Shown: positions 18,020 through 27,442 of the stretch, piece by piece
Layout of the letters: each line of letters opens with the position of its first letter
Numbering within the stretch: the first letter of the stretch is position 1
Translations under genes and position numbers: made by a program
Notes under the pieces: model-generated
Database searches by the model: none
Told to the model about the DNA's origin: nothing
What the model saw: only the letters and a program-made list of their open reading frames with translations
Source: Aurantimonas coralicida DSM 14790
Lineage (GTDB): Bacteria; Pseudomonadota; Alphaproteobacteria; Rhizobiales; Rhizobiaceae
DNA length: 64,000 nucleotides
Direction of reading: 5' to 3'
NCBI RefSeq assembly: GCF_000421645.1
Contig: NZ_ATXK01000001.1
Location: 434,001-498,000 of the forward strand

Positions 18020-18669
18020 GCGGCCGCGCTTTCGAACCAGGCGTCGATCAGGGCATTGGCCCGCGCCACCATCTCGCCTGCCGCATCCGGCTGCGCGAAG
18101 ACGGCAGCCGACAGGGCGATGAACTCGGCTCGCGTCGCCGCGGCCTCCACCACGCTCTCGATGTCCGAACCGGCCAGGACGATGCAGGGCAGTTCGACGA
18201 TCTCGGCCCACCATTCGCCCATGGCGATGCTCTTGGGATGCGGGTTCGGATCGACGTCGCCGCCGAACCGGCCGAACAGCAGGTAGTCGGGGCGCAATTC
18301 GCCGGCTTCCAGCGCGTCGTGGCGGGTCTCGAAGCCCGAGGCGCCGACGATCAGCTTCGGCGCGAAGCGCTCCATCGTCTCGCCCAGTTCGGCCGGATCG
18401 CCCGACGTCATGTGGATGCCGTCGGCCTGGACGCGGCCGGCGCAGCGCGTGTCGTCGGCGACGATCGCCGCGGCGCCCGACGCCTGGATAATCGGCACCA
18501 GCTTCTCGGCAAGGTTCTGGAAGGAGACGGCGTCGCGGCCGGCCGGGTCGAGAATGACCGAGGCGACGTCGCCGCCGGCAAGCGCGGCCTGCACGGCCGT
18601 CACGGCATCCGCGTCGCCGAGCGGCGTGGTCAGGAGTACGAGCCGGGGACGGATGTATTCGGTGTCCAT
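18016..18669 (-). CDS. Thiamine phosphate synthase-like (ThiE/TenI fold) protein
   Basis: A 217-residue TIM-barrel protein related to ThiE. It shows LRP-type N-terminus RPRLVLLTTP, the pyrophosphate/product loops AAAIVADDTRCAGRVQADGIHM and PKLIVGASGFETRHDALEAGELRPDYLLFGRFGGD. The ThiE motifs are only partly kept (for instance the usual GxxVSxHS region reads LIVGASGFETR), so activity in joining HMP-PP and thiazole phosphate is uncertain. Other thiamine genes are not nearby. It is upstream of, and overlaps, the Sel1 gene. I would annotate it as a ThiE-family protein rather than the committed enzyme. Confidence 0.75.
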   Translation of the reverse strand: MDTEYIRPRLVLLTTPLGDADAVTAVQAALAGGDVASVILDPAGRDAVSFQNLAEKLVPIIQASGAAAIVADDTRCAGRVQADGIHMTSGDPAELGETMERFAPKLIVGASGFETRHDALEAGELRPDYLLFGRFGGDVDPNPHPKSIAMGEWWAEIVELPCIVLAGSDIESVVEAAATRAEFIALSAAVFAQPDAAGEMVARANALIDAWFESAAA

Positions 18670-18905
18670 CGAAAATGTTGACCTTGCATGTCGGGCGCCG
18701 ATCGTCGTGTCGGCCGTTTCGCGAAAGGCTTTAGCAAATCACTCGCCGGGTGGGAAACATCCGCCGCGCCGCGGCCGCGACCACGGCCCGATGCCCCGGC
18801 GCATCCCGCCGGATGCCGCCATCGCCCGCAGTTGCCATGGCGGTGTGACGGTTCTACTCCTGCGGCACCTTCGTTTGCTGACTCCCACCGGAAGCCGTCC
18901 GCCGC

Positions 18906-19664
18906 GTGATCACCGACCCGCTGTTCTATCTCGTCGCGATCCCCGCGGTGCTTCTCGTCGGCCTTGCCAAGGGTGGCTTCGGCGGCGCGCTGACGCTGGT
19001 CGGCGTCCCGCTGATGGCCGTCGTCATCTCGCCGGTCACCGCAGCGGCGATCATGCTGCCCGTGCTGGTGGCCATGGACATCGTCGGCCTCGTCGCCTGG
19101 CGCGGCACCTTCGACCGCCGCGTCATCGCCATCATGCTGCCGGCCTCCTTCGGCGGAGTCCTTCTCGGCTATCTCACCGCCACCATGGTTTCCGCCGATG
19201 GCATCCGCCTCGTCATCGGCCTTTTGGCGCTGTGGTTTGCCGCCGAATGGTTCTGGCGCTCGCGCCATCAGCTCGAGCCACGGCCGCGCAACACCGCCAA
19301 GAGCCTCAGCTGGGGCGCCATCGCCGGCTTCTCCAGCTTCGTCAGCCATGCCGGCGGCCCGCCCTTCCAGGTCGCGGTCATGCCCCTGCGCCTGCCGCCG
19401 CCGGTCTATGCCGGCACTTCGGTGCTGTTCTTCGCCTCCACCAATGCCGTCAAGCTGATCCCGTATTTCCTGCTCGGCCAGTTCTCGGCCGACAATCTGG
19501 CGACCTCGGCGGTGCTCATGCCGCTGGCGCCGGTCGCCACCCTTGCCGGCGTCTGGCTGGTGCGCCGCGTCGACCCGAAGGCCTTCTACTGGATCGCCTA
19601 CATGGTGCTGGTGCCGGTCGGCCTGAAGCTCATCGTCGATGGCGCCCGGGCGCTGTTCTTCTAG
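18906..19664 (+). CDS. TSUP family permease (TauE/SafE)
   Basis: A 252-residue polytopic membrane protein of the sulfite-exporter TauE/SafE family, with about eight hydrophobic segments. Typical motifs are VGLAKGGFGGALTLVGVPLMA near the N-terminus and the duplicated half beginning SWGAIAGFSSFVSHAGGPPFQV. Members export or import sulfite, sulfoacetate or related organosulfur anions; the substrate here is not known. The start is GTG 18906; I see no nearer ATG that keeps the first conserved segment. It stands alone, 94 bp ahead of the acyl-CoA ligase. Confidence 0.88.
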   Translation: MITDPLFYLVAIPAVLLVGLAKGGFGGALTLVGVPLMAVVISPVTAAAIMLPVLVAMDIVGLVAWRGTFDRRVIAIMLPASFGGVLLGYLTATMVSADGIRLVIGLLALWFAAEWFWRSRHQLEPRPRNTAKSLSWGAIAGFSSFVSHAGGPPFQVAVMPLRLPPPVYAGTSVLFFASTNAVKLIPYFLLGQFSADNLATSAVLMPLAPVATLAGVWLVRRVDPKAFYWIAYMVLVPVGLKLIVDGARALFF

Positions 19665-19758
19665 GGCCCTCTGCCGGCGTTCGGCGCAATCCGCCGTGAC
19701 GCGCGCCTCCCGATCTTCTATAGAACAGCCCCAAACGGGGGAGTTCGGGACGGAACAC

Positions 19759-21390
19759 ATGGGCATCTACGACGAGCATCTCGATCGCAACGCGGCCAAT
19801 TACCAGCCGCTGACGCCGCTCAGCCACCTGGCCCGCGCGGCGCTGGTGCATCCGGACCGGGTCGCCATCATCCACGGCGCACTGCGGCGGACCTATGCCG
19901 AGTTCTACGCGCGCTCGCGCCGCCTCGGCTCGGCGCTGGAACGGCGCGGCATTGCGCGTGGCGACACCGTCGCAGTGATGCTGTCCAACACCCCCGCCAT
20001 GCTCGAGGCCCATCACGGCGTGCCCATGACCGGGGCCGTGCTCCTGTCCATCAACACCCGCCTCGACGCCGACATCATCGCCTTCCAGCTCGACCATGCC
20101 GAAGCCAAAGTCGTGCTGGTCGATCGCGAGTTCTCGGGCGTCATGGCCGAGGCGCTGAAGAAGGCCAAGGTCACGCCCCTCGTCGTCGACTACGACGATC
20201 CGGATTTCCCCGCCGACGCCCCGGTCGCCAAGGGGCCGGCCATCGGCAGCCTGGAATACGAGGCGCTCGTCGCCGAGGGCGACCCGGACTATGCCTGGCA
20301 CATGCCCAACGACGAGTGGGACGCCATCTCGCTCAACTACACCTCCGGCACCACCGGCAATCCGAAGGGCGTCGTCTACCACCATCGCGGTGCCGCGCTG
20401 ATGGGCTACGCCAACGTCATCGCCTCCGGCATGGGCCGCTATCCAGTCTATCTGTGGACGCTGCCGATGTTCCACTGCAACGGCTGGTGCTTTCCCTGGA
20501 CGCTTGCCGTCCAGGCCGGCACCCATGTCTGCCTGCGCTGGGTCCGGGCGAAGGCGATGTTCGACGCCCTCGCCGATCACGGCGTCACCCATCTGTGCGG
20601 CGCGCCGGTGGTCATGGCGACACTGATCAACGCCGATGCCGGCGACAAGCGCGACTTCGACCAGACCGTCACCTTCAACACCGCCGCGGCCCCGCCGCCG
20701 CAATCGGTGCTGTCGGGCATGCGCGACGCCGGCTTCGAGGTCACCCATCTCTACGGCCTGACCGAGACCTACGGCCCGGCCGTGGTCAACGAGTGGAAGG
20801 ACGAGTGGAACGCGCTCGACGGTCCGGCCCGCGCCGCCCAGACGGCGCGCCAGGGCGTGCGTTACCCGGCGCTGGAGGATCTGGCGGTGATGCATTCGGA
20901 GACGATGGAAAAGACCCCGGCCGACGGCGAGACCATCGGCGAGGTCATGTTCCGCGGCAACATCGTCATGCGCGGCTATCTGAAGAACCCCGAGGCGTCG
21001 GCCGAGGCGTTCCGCGGCGGCTGGTTTCATTCCGGCGATCTCGGCGTCCTGCACGAGGACGGCTATATCGAGCTGAAGGACCGCGCCAAGGACATCATCA
21101 TCTCGGGCGGCGAGAACATCTCCTCCATCGAGGTCGAGGACGCGCTCTACCAGCACCCGGATGTCGCGACCGCCGCCGTGGTCGCCAAGCCGGACGAGAA
21201 ATGGGGCGAGACGCCGCTGGCCTTCGTCGAGCTCAAGCCCGGCCGCAGCGTCACCGAGGCCGATCTCATCGCCCATTGCCGCGAGCGGCTGGCGCGCTTC
21301 AAATGTCCCAAGGAGATCCGCTTCCAGGAGGTCCCGAAGACCTCCACCGGCAAGATCCAGAAATACGTGCTGCGCAAGGCGATCGGCTGA
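19759..21390 (+). CDS. Acyl-CoA synthetase, DmdB-like clade
   Basis: A 543-residue ANL-superfamily adenylating enzyme. The AMP-binding P-loop is LNYTSGTTGNPKGV; other motifs are LPMFHCNGWCFPW, YGLTETYGP, WFHSGDLG, the hinge/A8 region LKDRAKDIIISGGENIS and the C-terminal catalytic lysine in KTSTGKIQK. The N-terminus MGIYDEHLDRNAANYQPLTP is that of the 3-methylthiopropionyl-CoA ligase (DmdB)-like clade, which also includes medium- and short-chain fatty acyl ligases. It activates an acid to its CoA ester in the cytosol. No DMSP genes are present here, so the substrate remains open. Confidence 0.9.
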   Translation: MGIYDEHLDRNAANYQPLTPLSHLARAALVHPDRVAIIHGALRRTYAEFYARSRRLGSALERRGIARGDTVAVMLSNTPAMLEAHHGVPMTGAVLLSINTRLDADIIAFQLDHAEAKVVLVDREFSGVMAEALKKAKVTPLVVDYDDPDFPADAPVAKGPAIGSLEYEALVAEGDPDYAWHMPNDEWDAISLNYTSGTTGNPKGVVYHHRGAALMGYANVIASGMGRYPVYLWTLPMFHCNGWCFPWTLAVQAGTHVCLRWVRAKAMFDALADHGVTHLCGAPVVMATLINADAGDKRDFDQTVTFNTAAAPPPQSVLSGMRDAGFEVTHLYGLTETYGPAVVNEWKDEWNALDGPARAAQTARQGVRYPALEDLAVMHSETMEKTPADGETIGEVMFRGNIVMRGYLKNPEASAEAFRGGWFHSGDLGVLHEDGYIELKDRAKDIIISGGENISSIEVEDALYQHPDVATAAVVAKPDEKWGETPLAFVELKPGRSVTEADLIAHCRERLARFKCPKEIRFQEVPKTSTGKIQKYVLRKAIG

Positions 21391-21420
21391 GAATGTCGGC
21401 GCGGCGCCCGGGCCCGGACG

Positions 21421-21455
21421 AAAAACGCCCCGACACCGTTGCCGGTGCCGGGGCG
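21421..21455 (-). terminator. Terminator of the minus-strand DUF465 gene
   Basis: A 13-bp stem with one mismatch (21426-21438 with 21443-21455) and a 4-nt loop. On the minus strand it is followed by five U (the A-run at 21421-21425). Confidence 0.85.
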
Positions 21456-21477
21456 GAATGGCTTGGGAGGTCTGAGA

Positions 21478-21654
21478 TCAGCCGGCGGGCTGGCGCAGCC
21501 GCTCGATCTCGTCCTTCAGTTGGAGCTTCTTTCGCTTCATCTCCCGGAGTTCCGAATCCCTCATCGCCGGTTTCGATACCAGCGCAGCTGAAATCTCGTG
21601 GTCGAGCGCCGAGTGGCGTTGTTCCAGCGTAGCGAGATGGGTATCCAAGGACAT
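21478..21654 (-). CDS. DUF465 (YdcH-type) small coiled-coil protein
   Basis: A 58-residue protein reading MSLDTHLATLEQRHSALDHE, then MRDSELREMKRKKLQLKDEI and a short LRQPAG end. The MKRKKLQLKDEI stretch is the DUF465 hallmark. The whole protein should be a helical hairpin or coiled coil. Function is unknown. GGGAGA precedes ATG 21654 with good spacing, and a strong terminator follows. A second DUF465 gene starts 208 bp away in the opposite direction. Confidence 0.85.
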   Translation of the reverse strand: MSLDTHLATLEQRHSALDHEISAALVSKPAMRDSELREMKRKKLQLKDEIERLRQPAG

Positions 21655-21862
21655 GGCTTCTCCCTTCGTGAGTTAGGTCGCGGTCCGCAATGCGAACCGG
21701 AGCCAGCAACCAGTCGACGGTGTCACAAGAGTGTCGCACTGTCGATTGGTCCGGCGGTCGCTATCGTCCGATGGGCGGTTTTGCTAATCGTCCGTCACGA
21801 CTGTCTGGACAATTGTCGAGACCCCGGTTCGGTTGCACGCGGCGGTGCCTGAAAGGAACAGA

Positions 21863-22066
21863 ATGGCGGATCAGGAACAGGCGGCCTTGAGGCTGCAGGT
21901 GGCGCGTCTGCGGCAGGAACATGCCGATTTCGACGCGGCCGTGAACGCGATGGTCGCAACCGGCTGCGACCGGCTGCAGGTCCAGCGCATGAAGAAGAAA
22001 AAGCTGACCATCCGGGACCGCCTGCAGGATCTGGAGGATCAGATCATTCCGGACATCAGCGCATGA
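21863..22066 (+). CDS. DUF465 (YdcH-type) small protein, second copy
   Basis: A 67-residue protein reading [20 protein letters not shown], with the DUF465 core [19 protein letters not shown]. It is clearly related to the product at 21478-21654 but not a recent duplicate. AAGGA lies 5 nt before ATG 21863. Its stop overlaps the purE start (ATGA at 22063-22066), so it leads the purE-purK operon. Function is unknown; the coupling suggests constitutive co-expression with purine synthesis rather than a direct role in it. Confidence 0.83.
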   Translation: MADQEQAALRLQVARLRQEHADFDAAVNAMVATGCDRLQVQRMKKKKLTIRDRLQDLEDQIIPDISA

Positions 22067-22566
22067 GCGACGCCGCCCTCTCCCCGCCCGTCGCCATCAT
22101 CATGGGTAGCCAGTCCGACTGGTCGGTGATGAAGAACGCCGCCGACACGCTTGACGCGCTGGCCATCGGCTATGACGCGCAGATCGTCTCGGCCCACCGC
22201 ACGCCCGAGCGCCTCTACGATTTTGCCCGCGGCGCGAAGGCCGCCGGCTTCAAGGTCGTCATCGCCGGGGCCGGCGGCGCCGCCCATCTGCCCGGCATGA
22301 CCGCGGCGATGACGCCGCTGCCGGTGTTCGGCGTCCCGGTCGAAAGCCGTGCCCTGTCCGGCCAGGACAGCTTGCTCTCCATCGTCCAGATGCCCGCCGG
22401 CGTGCCCGTCGGAACCCTCGCCATCGGTCGCGCCGGCGCCGTCAACGCGGCGCTCCTCGCCGCCAGCGTGCTCGCTTTGTCCGACGACGCCCTCGCCGGT
22501 CGCCTCGACGCCTGGCGCAAGGCCCAGACCGACGCGGTCGCGGCCGCGCCCGTGGACACCCCGTGA
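22063..22566 (+). CDS. purE: N5-carboxyaminoimidazole ribonucleotide mutase (PurE)
   Basis: A 167-residue class I PurE. The active-site motifs are [23 protein letters not shown] (catalytic His) and [17 protein letters not shown]. It converts N5-CAIR to CAIR in de novo purine synthesis and works directly after PurK, which is the next gene. ATG 22063 overlaps the upstream DUF465 stop and its own stop overlaps the purK GTG start. Confidence 0.96.
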   Translation: MSDAALSPPVAIIMGSQSDWSVMKNAADTLDALAIGYDAQIVSAHRTPERLYDFARGAKAAGFKVVIAGAGGAAHLPGMTAAMTPLPVFGVPVESRALSGQDSLLSIVQMPAGVPVGTLAIGRAGAVNAALLAASVLALSDDALAGRLDAWRKAQTDAVAAAPVDTP

Positions 22567-23663
22567 GCAGGACGCCGCCTGCCCCCGGCGCTGAAGCGCG
22601 CTTCGCCATGCCCGACACCGCCATCGGCATCGTCGGCGGCGGCCAGCTCGGCCGCATGCTGGCCATGGCCGCGGCCCGTCTCGGCTACCGGGTGATCGTC
22701 CTCGACCCTGACGCCGGCTGCCCGGCCGCGCAGGTCGCCAACGCGCAGATCGTCGCCGCCTATGACGACGTCGCCGCCCTGCGCGACCTCGCCGCCCGCA
22801 CCAGCGTCGTCACCTATGAATTCGAGAACGTGCCGGTCGAGCAGATCCGCGCCGCCGTCACCGCCGTGCCGCTCTACCCGCCGGCCGAGGCGCTGGAAGT
22901 CGCTCAGGACCGCGTCGTCGAGAAGGCGTTTCTCAACGGCATCGGCGTCGCCACCGCCGAATGGCGCGCCATCGACAGCGTCGCCGAACTCGGCCACGCC
23001 CTCGTCGAGCTCGACGGCGACTGCATCCTGAAGACCCGTCGTTTCGGCTATGACGGCAAGGGCCAGGCCTCGATCCGCAAGGGCGGGCCCCATGCCGACG
23101 TCTTCGAGAGCCTCGGCGGCGTGCCGGCGATTCTCGAGAAGAAGGTGCCCTTCGCCTACGAATGCTCGATCATCGCGGCGCGCGGCATCGACGGCAGCGT
23201 CGTCGCCTACGATCCGGCCGAGAACGTCCACCGGCTCGGCATCCTGCATACCTCCACCGTTCCCGGCCGCGTCTCGTCGCAGGTCGGCGAAGCGGCGAAG
23301 GCCGTCGCCGCCAGCATCCTCGCCAAGCTCGGCTATGTCGGAGTCATCGGCGTCGAGTTCTTCGTGCAGGGCGACGACACCATCCTCGTCAACGAGATCG
23401 CTCCGCGGGTGCACAATTCCGGCCACTGGACCGAGGCGGCCTGCGTCGTCTCCCAGTTCGAGCAGCATGTGCGGGCGATCGCCGGCCTTAAGCTCAGCTC
23501 CGCCGCGCGGCACTCGGACTGCGTCATGGAGAATCTCATCGGCGACGACGTGAAGCGCGTCGATGCGATTCTCGCCGAGCCCGCCACCCTCCTCCATCTC
23601 TACGGCAAGCCGGAAGCAAGGCCCGGCCGCAAGATGGGCCACCTGACCCGGCTGACGGACTGA
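22563..23663 (+). CDS. purK: N5-carboxyaminoimidazole ribonucleotide synthase (PurK)
   Basis: A 366-residue ATP-grasp enzyme that makes N5-CAIR from AIR, ATP and bicarbonate. Motifs seen are [25 protein letters not shown], the nucleotide loop [22 protein letters not shown] and the metal site [14 protein letters not shown]. The GTG start at 22563 overlaps the purE stop; an ATG at 22608 ([12 protein letters not shown]) is an alternative close to the first conserved strand. Conserved order and overlaps indicate one transcript with DUF465 and purE. Confidence 0.95.
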   Translation: MSRTPPAPGAEARFAMPDTAIGIVGGGQLGRMLAMAAARLGYRVIVLDPDAGCPAAQVANAQIVAAYDDVAALRDLAARTSVVTYEFENVPVEQIRAAVTAVPLYPPAEALEVAQDRVVEKAFLNGIGVATAEWRAIDSVAELGHALVELDGDCILKTRRFGYDGKGQASIRKGGPHADVFESLGGVPAILEKKVPFAYECSIIAARGIDGSVVAYDPAENVHRLGILHTSTVPGRVSSQVGEAAKAVAASILAKLGYVGVIGVEFFVQGDDTILVNEIAPRVHNSGHWTEAACVVSQFEQHVRAIAGLKLSSAARHSDCVMENLIGDDVKRVDAILAEPATLLHLYGKPEARPGRKMGHLTRLTD

Positions 23664-23837
23664 ATCAGCGCAAATCGGGCATCACAGGGCGGTCGCAATG
23701 GCGCCGGGAGCGTTGACAAAAGCTGCCGGCAAAGCTATTTCGGCACCAATCTTTCCGGGCGTGCCGCTGCGGCGCGCCCATCATTTTGCGGCGGAACGGC
23801 CAGCCCCGATCCTCGCGTCTAACATTCCGGTGTTGTC

Positions 23838-23963
23838 ATGAAGATCAAGAACTCGCTCAAGTCCCTCGCGACCCGTCACCGCGCCAACCGCATGGTGCGC
23901 CGCAAGGGCCGCGTCTACATCATCAACAAGGTGGCACCGCGCTTCAAGGCGCGCCAGGGCTGA
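23838..23963 (+). CDS. rpmJ: 50S ribosomal protein L36
   Basis: A 41-residue protein, [20 protein letters not shown], continuing [21 protein letters not shown]. It is the alphaproteobacterial form of L36, with none of the Cys/His ligands of the zinc-binding type. It follows purK after 174 bp and should have its own promoter. Confidence 0.93.
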   Translation: MKIKNSLKSLATRHRANRMVRRKGRVYIINKVAPRFKARQG

Positions 23964-24052
23964 TGCCCCTGGGGGCCGGCCTCGCCCGTCCCCGCCCCTT
24001 CGATCACGAAGTTTCTGATTGACGCTGCGCTGCGGAGAATTAACCTCTCCGC

Positions 24053-24814
24053 ATGCGCGGCGTTTTTCATTGTCTCACCCTTGGTGTCTGCTTTCTCGCC
24101 CCGGGCCTCGTCCCGGCGCTGGCGCAGGACGGCGGGCCGCCGTCGCTGATCGAGCCCGATCGTCCGCCTGAGGCCGCGCCGCTCCCCGGCCCGGACGATT
24201 CGCAATCGCCGCCCATGGTGATTCCGCCCCCCGATGAAGGCATGACCGACAATCCCGACGCCTTCGGCAGCGCCCCCGTCGCCGAGGACGAGGCCGCCGA
24301 CGAGGCCGAGCCGCAGGTCGCCGACGAGACGCCGGAGCAGGAACTCGACCGCCTCTTTGCCGAGCTGCGCAAACAGGCCGACGAACGCGCCGCCCGCCGC
24401 ATTGCCGGCCGCATCGAGCGGCACTGGCGCCGCAGCGGCAGCGCCACCATCGATCTCCTGATGCAGCGTGCCGCCCTCGCCATGACCCGCGAGGACAACG
24501 CCGCCGCGCTCGACCTGCTCGACCAGGCGCTGGTCATCGCGCCGCATTATCCGGAAGCGTGGAACCGCCGGGCGACGCTGAATTTCTCGATGAACAGGCT
24601 GGGCAAGTCGCTGGTCGACATCGAGCAGACCCTGCTGCGCGAGCCGCGGCACTGGGGCGCCCTGATGGGCCTTGCGATGATTCTCGAACAGACCGGCCGC
24701 AAGGAACAGGCGCTGGAGACCTATCTGCGGGTCCTCGCCGTCTACCCGGCGCTGGATTCGGCGCAGGACGCCGCCGGGCGCCTGTCCGAGGAACTGCTCG
24801 GCCCGGCGATCTGA
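24053..24814 (+). CDS. Secreted TPR-repeat protein
   Basis: A 253-residue protein with a signal peptide (MRGVFHCLTLGVCFLAPGLV, cut near PALAQ), a Pro/Asp/Glu-rich linker up to about residue 90 and two or three tetratricopeptide repeats (AALDLLDQALVIAPHYPEAW, LVDIEQTLLREPRHWGALMG, ALETYLRVLAVYPALD). TPRs form binding scaffolds, here presumably in the periplasm. No partner is evident; it ends convergently with pyk. The protein is a common conserved hypothetical in Hyphomicrobiales. Confidence 0.82.
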   Translation: MRGVFHCLTLGVCFLAPGLVPALAQDGGPPSLIEPDRPPEAAPLPGPDDSQSPPMVIPPPDEGMTDNPDAFGSAPVAEDEAADEAEPQVADETPEQELDRLFAELRKQADERAARRIAGRIERHWRRSGSATIDLLMQRAALAMTREDNAAALDLLDQALVIAPHYPEAWNRRATLNFSMNRLGKSLVDIEQTLLREPRHWGALMGLAMILEQTGRKEQALETYLRVLAVYPALDSAQDAAGRLSEELLGPAI

Positions 24815-24855
24815 GACAGACCGCCGGGCCGTTGCGCGTGGATTGAACGGCCGCG

Positions 24856-26292
24856 TCAGACCGCGCTGAGGCCGTCCGAGCCGATATAGGCGATGCGCAG
24901 CATGTTGGTGGCGCCCGGCGTGCGCAGCGGCACGCCGGCCGTCACGATCATCCGCTCGCCCGACTTGGCGTAGCCCTGCTCCACCGCGATGCGGCAGGCC
25001 CGGTCGACCATGTCGTCGAGATCCTGGGCGTCTTCGGTCACCACGCAGTGCAGGCCCCAGACCAGCGACAGGCGCCGCGCGGTGGCCAGCACCGGCGACA
25101 GCGCCAGGATCGGCGTCTGCGGCCGCTCGCGGGCGGCGCGCAGGCCGGTGGTGCCCGTCGCCGTATAGGTGACGATCACCGACACGCCGAGCGTCTCGGA
25201 AATCTGCCGGGCCGCCAGCGACACGGCGTCGGCGCCGGTCGCCTCGGGCGGCGTGCGCTGACCGGAGATGATGCCCGGATAGAGCGGGTCGAGTTCGACG
25301 CGCTGGCAGATCCGGTCCATCGTCGACACCGCCTCGACCGGATACTCGCCGGCCGCAGATTCCGCCGACAGCATCACCGCGTCGGCGCCCTCGTAGACGG
25401 CAATCGACACGTCCGAGACCTCGGCGCGGGTCGGCACCGGGGCGGAGATCATCGATTCCAGCATCTGCGTGGCGACGACCACCGGCTTGCCGGCCTTGCG
25501 GGCGGCACGGGTGATCCGCTTCTGGATGCCCGGCACCGCTTCCAGCGGCATCTCGACACCCAGATCGCCGCGCGCGACCATGATCGCGTCGGACAGTTCG
25601 ATGATCTCGTCGAGCCGTTCCACCGCCTGCGGCTTCTCGATCTTCGACAACAGGAAGGCGCGGCCGCGCGACACCTTGCGCGCTTCGGCGAGGTCTTCCG
25701 GACGCTGGATGAAGGACAGCGCCACCCAGTCGACATTCTCGGCCAGCACCGCGTCGAGATCGCGCCGGTCCTTGTCGGTCAGCGCCCCGGTGGTCAGGGT
25801 CGTGTCCGGCAGGCTGACGCCCTTGCGGTCGGAGATCTTGTTGCCGGCGACGACGCGGCACTTGATCGAGTGCTTGTCGGTCTCGGTGCAGACGAGCTGC
25901 AGCCGGCCGTCGTCGATCAGCAGCCGGTGCCCGACCTCCACCGCTTCCAGGATTTCCGGATGCGGGAGATAGACGCGTGTGGTGTCGCCCGGCTCGGGAT
26001 TGTCGTCGAGGGTGAAATCATCGCCGACCGTCAGCTGGACGCTGCCCTCGGCGAATTTCGCCACCCGCAGCTTCGGGCCCTGCAGATCGGCCAGAATGCC
26101 GATCGGCCGGCCCACGGCGGACTCGACCCGGCGGATGCGGGCGACGAGCTCGCGCATCAGGTCGTGGTCGGAATGGCTCATATTGATGCGAAAGACATCC
26201 GCACCGGCTTCATGCAGCTTGCGGATCATCTCCTCGGAGGACGATGCCGGCCCGAGGGTGGCAAGGATCTTGACCTTGCGATGGCGTCTCAT
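24856..26292 (-). CDS. pyk: Pyruvate kinase
   Basis: A 478-residue enzyme of lower glycolysis making pyruvate and ATP from phosphoenolpyruvate and ADP. Visible motifs are KILATLGPASSS, FRINMSHSDH (substrate Arg and Asn), ILADLQGPKLRVA, LLSKIEKPQAVERLDEII (catalytic Lys), MVARGDLGVEMP and the C-terminal allosteric domain with VTYTATGTTGLRAA. ATG 26292 overlaps the DUF1036 stop (26289-26292), so the two genes are co-transcribed, with DUF1036 first. Confidence 0.95.
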   Translation of the reverse strand: MRRHRKVKILATLGPASSSEEMIRKLHEAGADVFRINMSHSDHDLMRELVARIRRVESAVGRPIGILADLQGPKLRVAKFAEGSVQLTVGDDFTLDDNPEPGDTTRVYLPHPEILEAVEVGHRLLIDDGRLQLVCTETDKHSIKCRVVAGNKISDRKGVSLPDTTLTTGALTDKDRRDLDAVLAENVDWVALSFIQRPEDLAEARKVSRGRAFLLSKIEKPQAVERLDEIIELSDAIMVARGDLGVEMPLEAVPGIQKRITRAARKAGKPVVVATQMLESMISAPVPTRAEVSDVSIAVYEGADAVMLSAESAAGEYPVEAVSTMDRICQRVELDPLYPGIISGQRTPPEATGADAVSLAARQISETLGVSVIVTYTATGTTGLRAARERPQTPILALSPVLATARRLSLVWGLHCVVTEDAQDLDDMVDRACRIAVEQGYAKSGERMIVTAGVPLRTPGATNMLRIAYIGSDGLSAV

Positions 26293-26762
26293 TGGCTATC
26301 CGTTGTTTCGCGGGGCGCTTCGGTCAGCTGGACCATCCAGCTGGCCTGCTCGCCTGTGTCGTATTCGCGGAACCCCATTTTCTGGTAGCCCCGTTTGAAA
26401 CAGTCCTTGACCCCGGCGATCTTGAACTCGTTCTCGGCGATGCAGAGATTCACCGGCCCGGCCCAGCGGCCCTGGCCATCGGAGTCCTCGGCATACACGT
26501 AATAGTACCGCGACGACAGGGGACCCTCGATGATCGCCTTGCAGGTCGTCGCCGGAATCCGCCACCAGCCTTCGGTGGTCCAGCCGGCTTCGGCCCGGTA
26601 GCCGATGGCCACGCCGACCAGCGACTGGGTGCCGTTGCACACCCGGAAATCGGCGCGGGCGGCATCCGCCGTCAGCGGCGCCGAGACGAGGAACAGTCCG
26701 GCGGCCATCAGCCCGAGAGCAAATCCGTGGCGCAGCCGGCGAAACGGGTTGGGTATCATCAC
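26289..26762 (-). CDS. DUF1036 family membrane/secreted protein
   Basis: A 157-residue protein with an N-terminal hydrophobic signal or anchor (LRHGFALGLMAAGLFLVSAP) and a DUF1036 domain. The domain has the features RVCNGTQSLVGVAIGYR, EGWWRIPATTCKAIIEGPL, YYYVYAED and FCIAE-like NLCIAENEFKIAG. Four cysteines in the mature part could form disulfides, pointing to the periplasm. Function is unknown. It precedes and overlaps pyk, an arrangement that recurs in alphaproteobacteria. Confidence 0.85.
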   Translation of the reverse strand: MMIPNPFRRLRHGFALGLMAAGLFLVSAPLTADAARADFRVCNGTQSLVGVAIGYRAEAGWTTEGWWRIPATTCKAIIEGPLSSRYYYVYAEDSDGQGRWAGPVNLCIAENEFKIAGVKDCFKRGYQKMGFREYDTGEQASWMVQLTEAPRETTDSQ

Positions 26763-27004
26763 GCTTTCCCCGAAAGAGAGAGTGTCCGCACGAGAGGCAG
26801 CTTTCGCATAGCGGTCGAACCTGTCAACGACATGACCACGCTGCGCTGCCGCCGTCCTAGATCATCCGCCGGCCGGTTGCGAGCCCGAACCGGTCCGCCG
26901 GCCCCCTGCCCGCCGCCTCGCACCATCCCGCCCTTGATGCGAAGACGCTTCGGCTCGATATCGAGGGCAAGGCGCCGCGAGGCGGACGGACACAGGAGAG
27001 CGAC

Positions 27005-27310
27005 ATGGACCCGATCGACGACCAGAAGCGCATCGAGCTCGAAGCGGCGGCGTTCCGGCGCCTGCGCGATCATCTGCGCGAACGCATCGACGTGCAGAAC
27101 ATCGATCTGATGAACCTCGCCGGCTTCTGCCGCAACTGCCTGTCCAACTGGTATCGCGACGCCGCCGAGGCCGACGGCATCGCCATGACCAAGGACGAAT
27201 CCCGCGAGATCGTCTACGGCATGCCCTATGGCGAATGGCGCGACCGCTACCAGCGCGAGGCGAGCCCCGAGACCGCGCAGCGCTTCGAGCAGACGCGCCC
27301 CAGCGAGTAA
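27005..27310 (+). CDS. DUF1244 family protein
   Basis: A 101-residue cytosolic protein with the DUF1244 core: FRRLRDHLRERIDVQNIDLM, then LAGFCRNCLSNWYRDAA and VYGMPYGEWRDRYQ. The CxxC within GFCRNCLSNWY is invariant in the family as I recall and may bind metal or be redox-active. AGGAGAG stands directly upstream of ATG 27005. It lies 132 bp before gapR on the same strand. The function of the family is unknown. Confidence 0.87.
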   Translation: MDPIDDQKRIELEAAAFRRLRDHLRERIDVQNIDLMNLAGFCRNCLSNWYRDAAEADGIAMTKDESREIVYGMPYGEWRDRYQREASPETAQRFEQTRPSE

Positions 27311-27442
27311 CGTTTTCGCGCGCGGACGCCGCATCGGGCGGCCGCCACGTGCCATAGCGGCACAACGGGCTTTCCCCGAATCACCCCGGTCTGGTAGTTC
27401 CCGGCCAATTCATTGCGCGAAAGTGCCAGACGGAGACCCACC

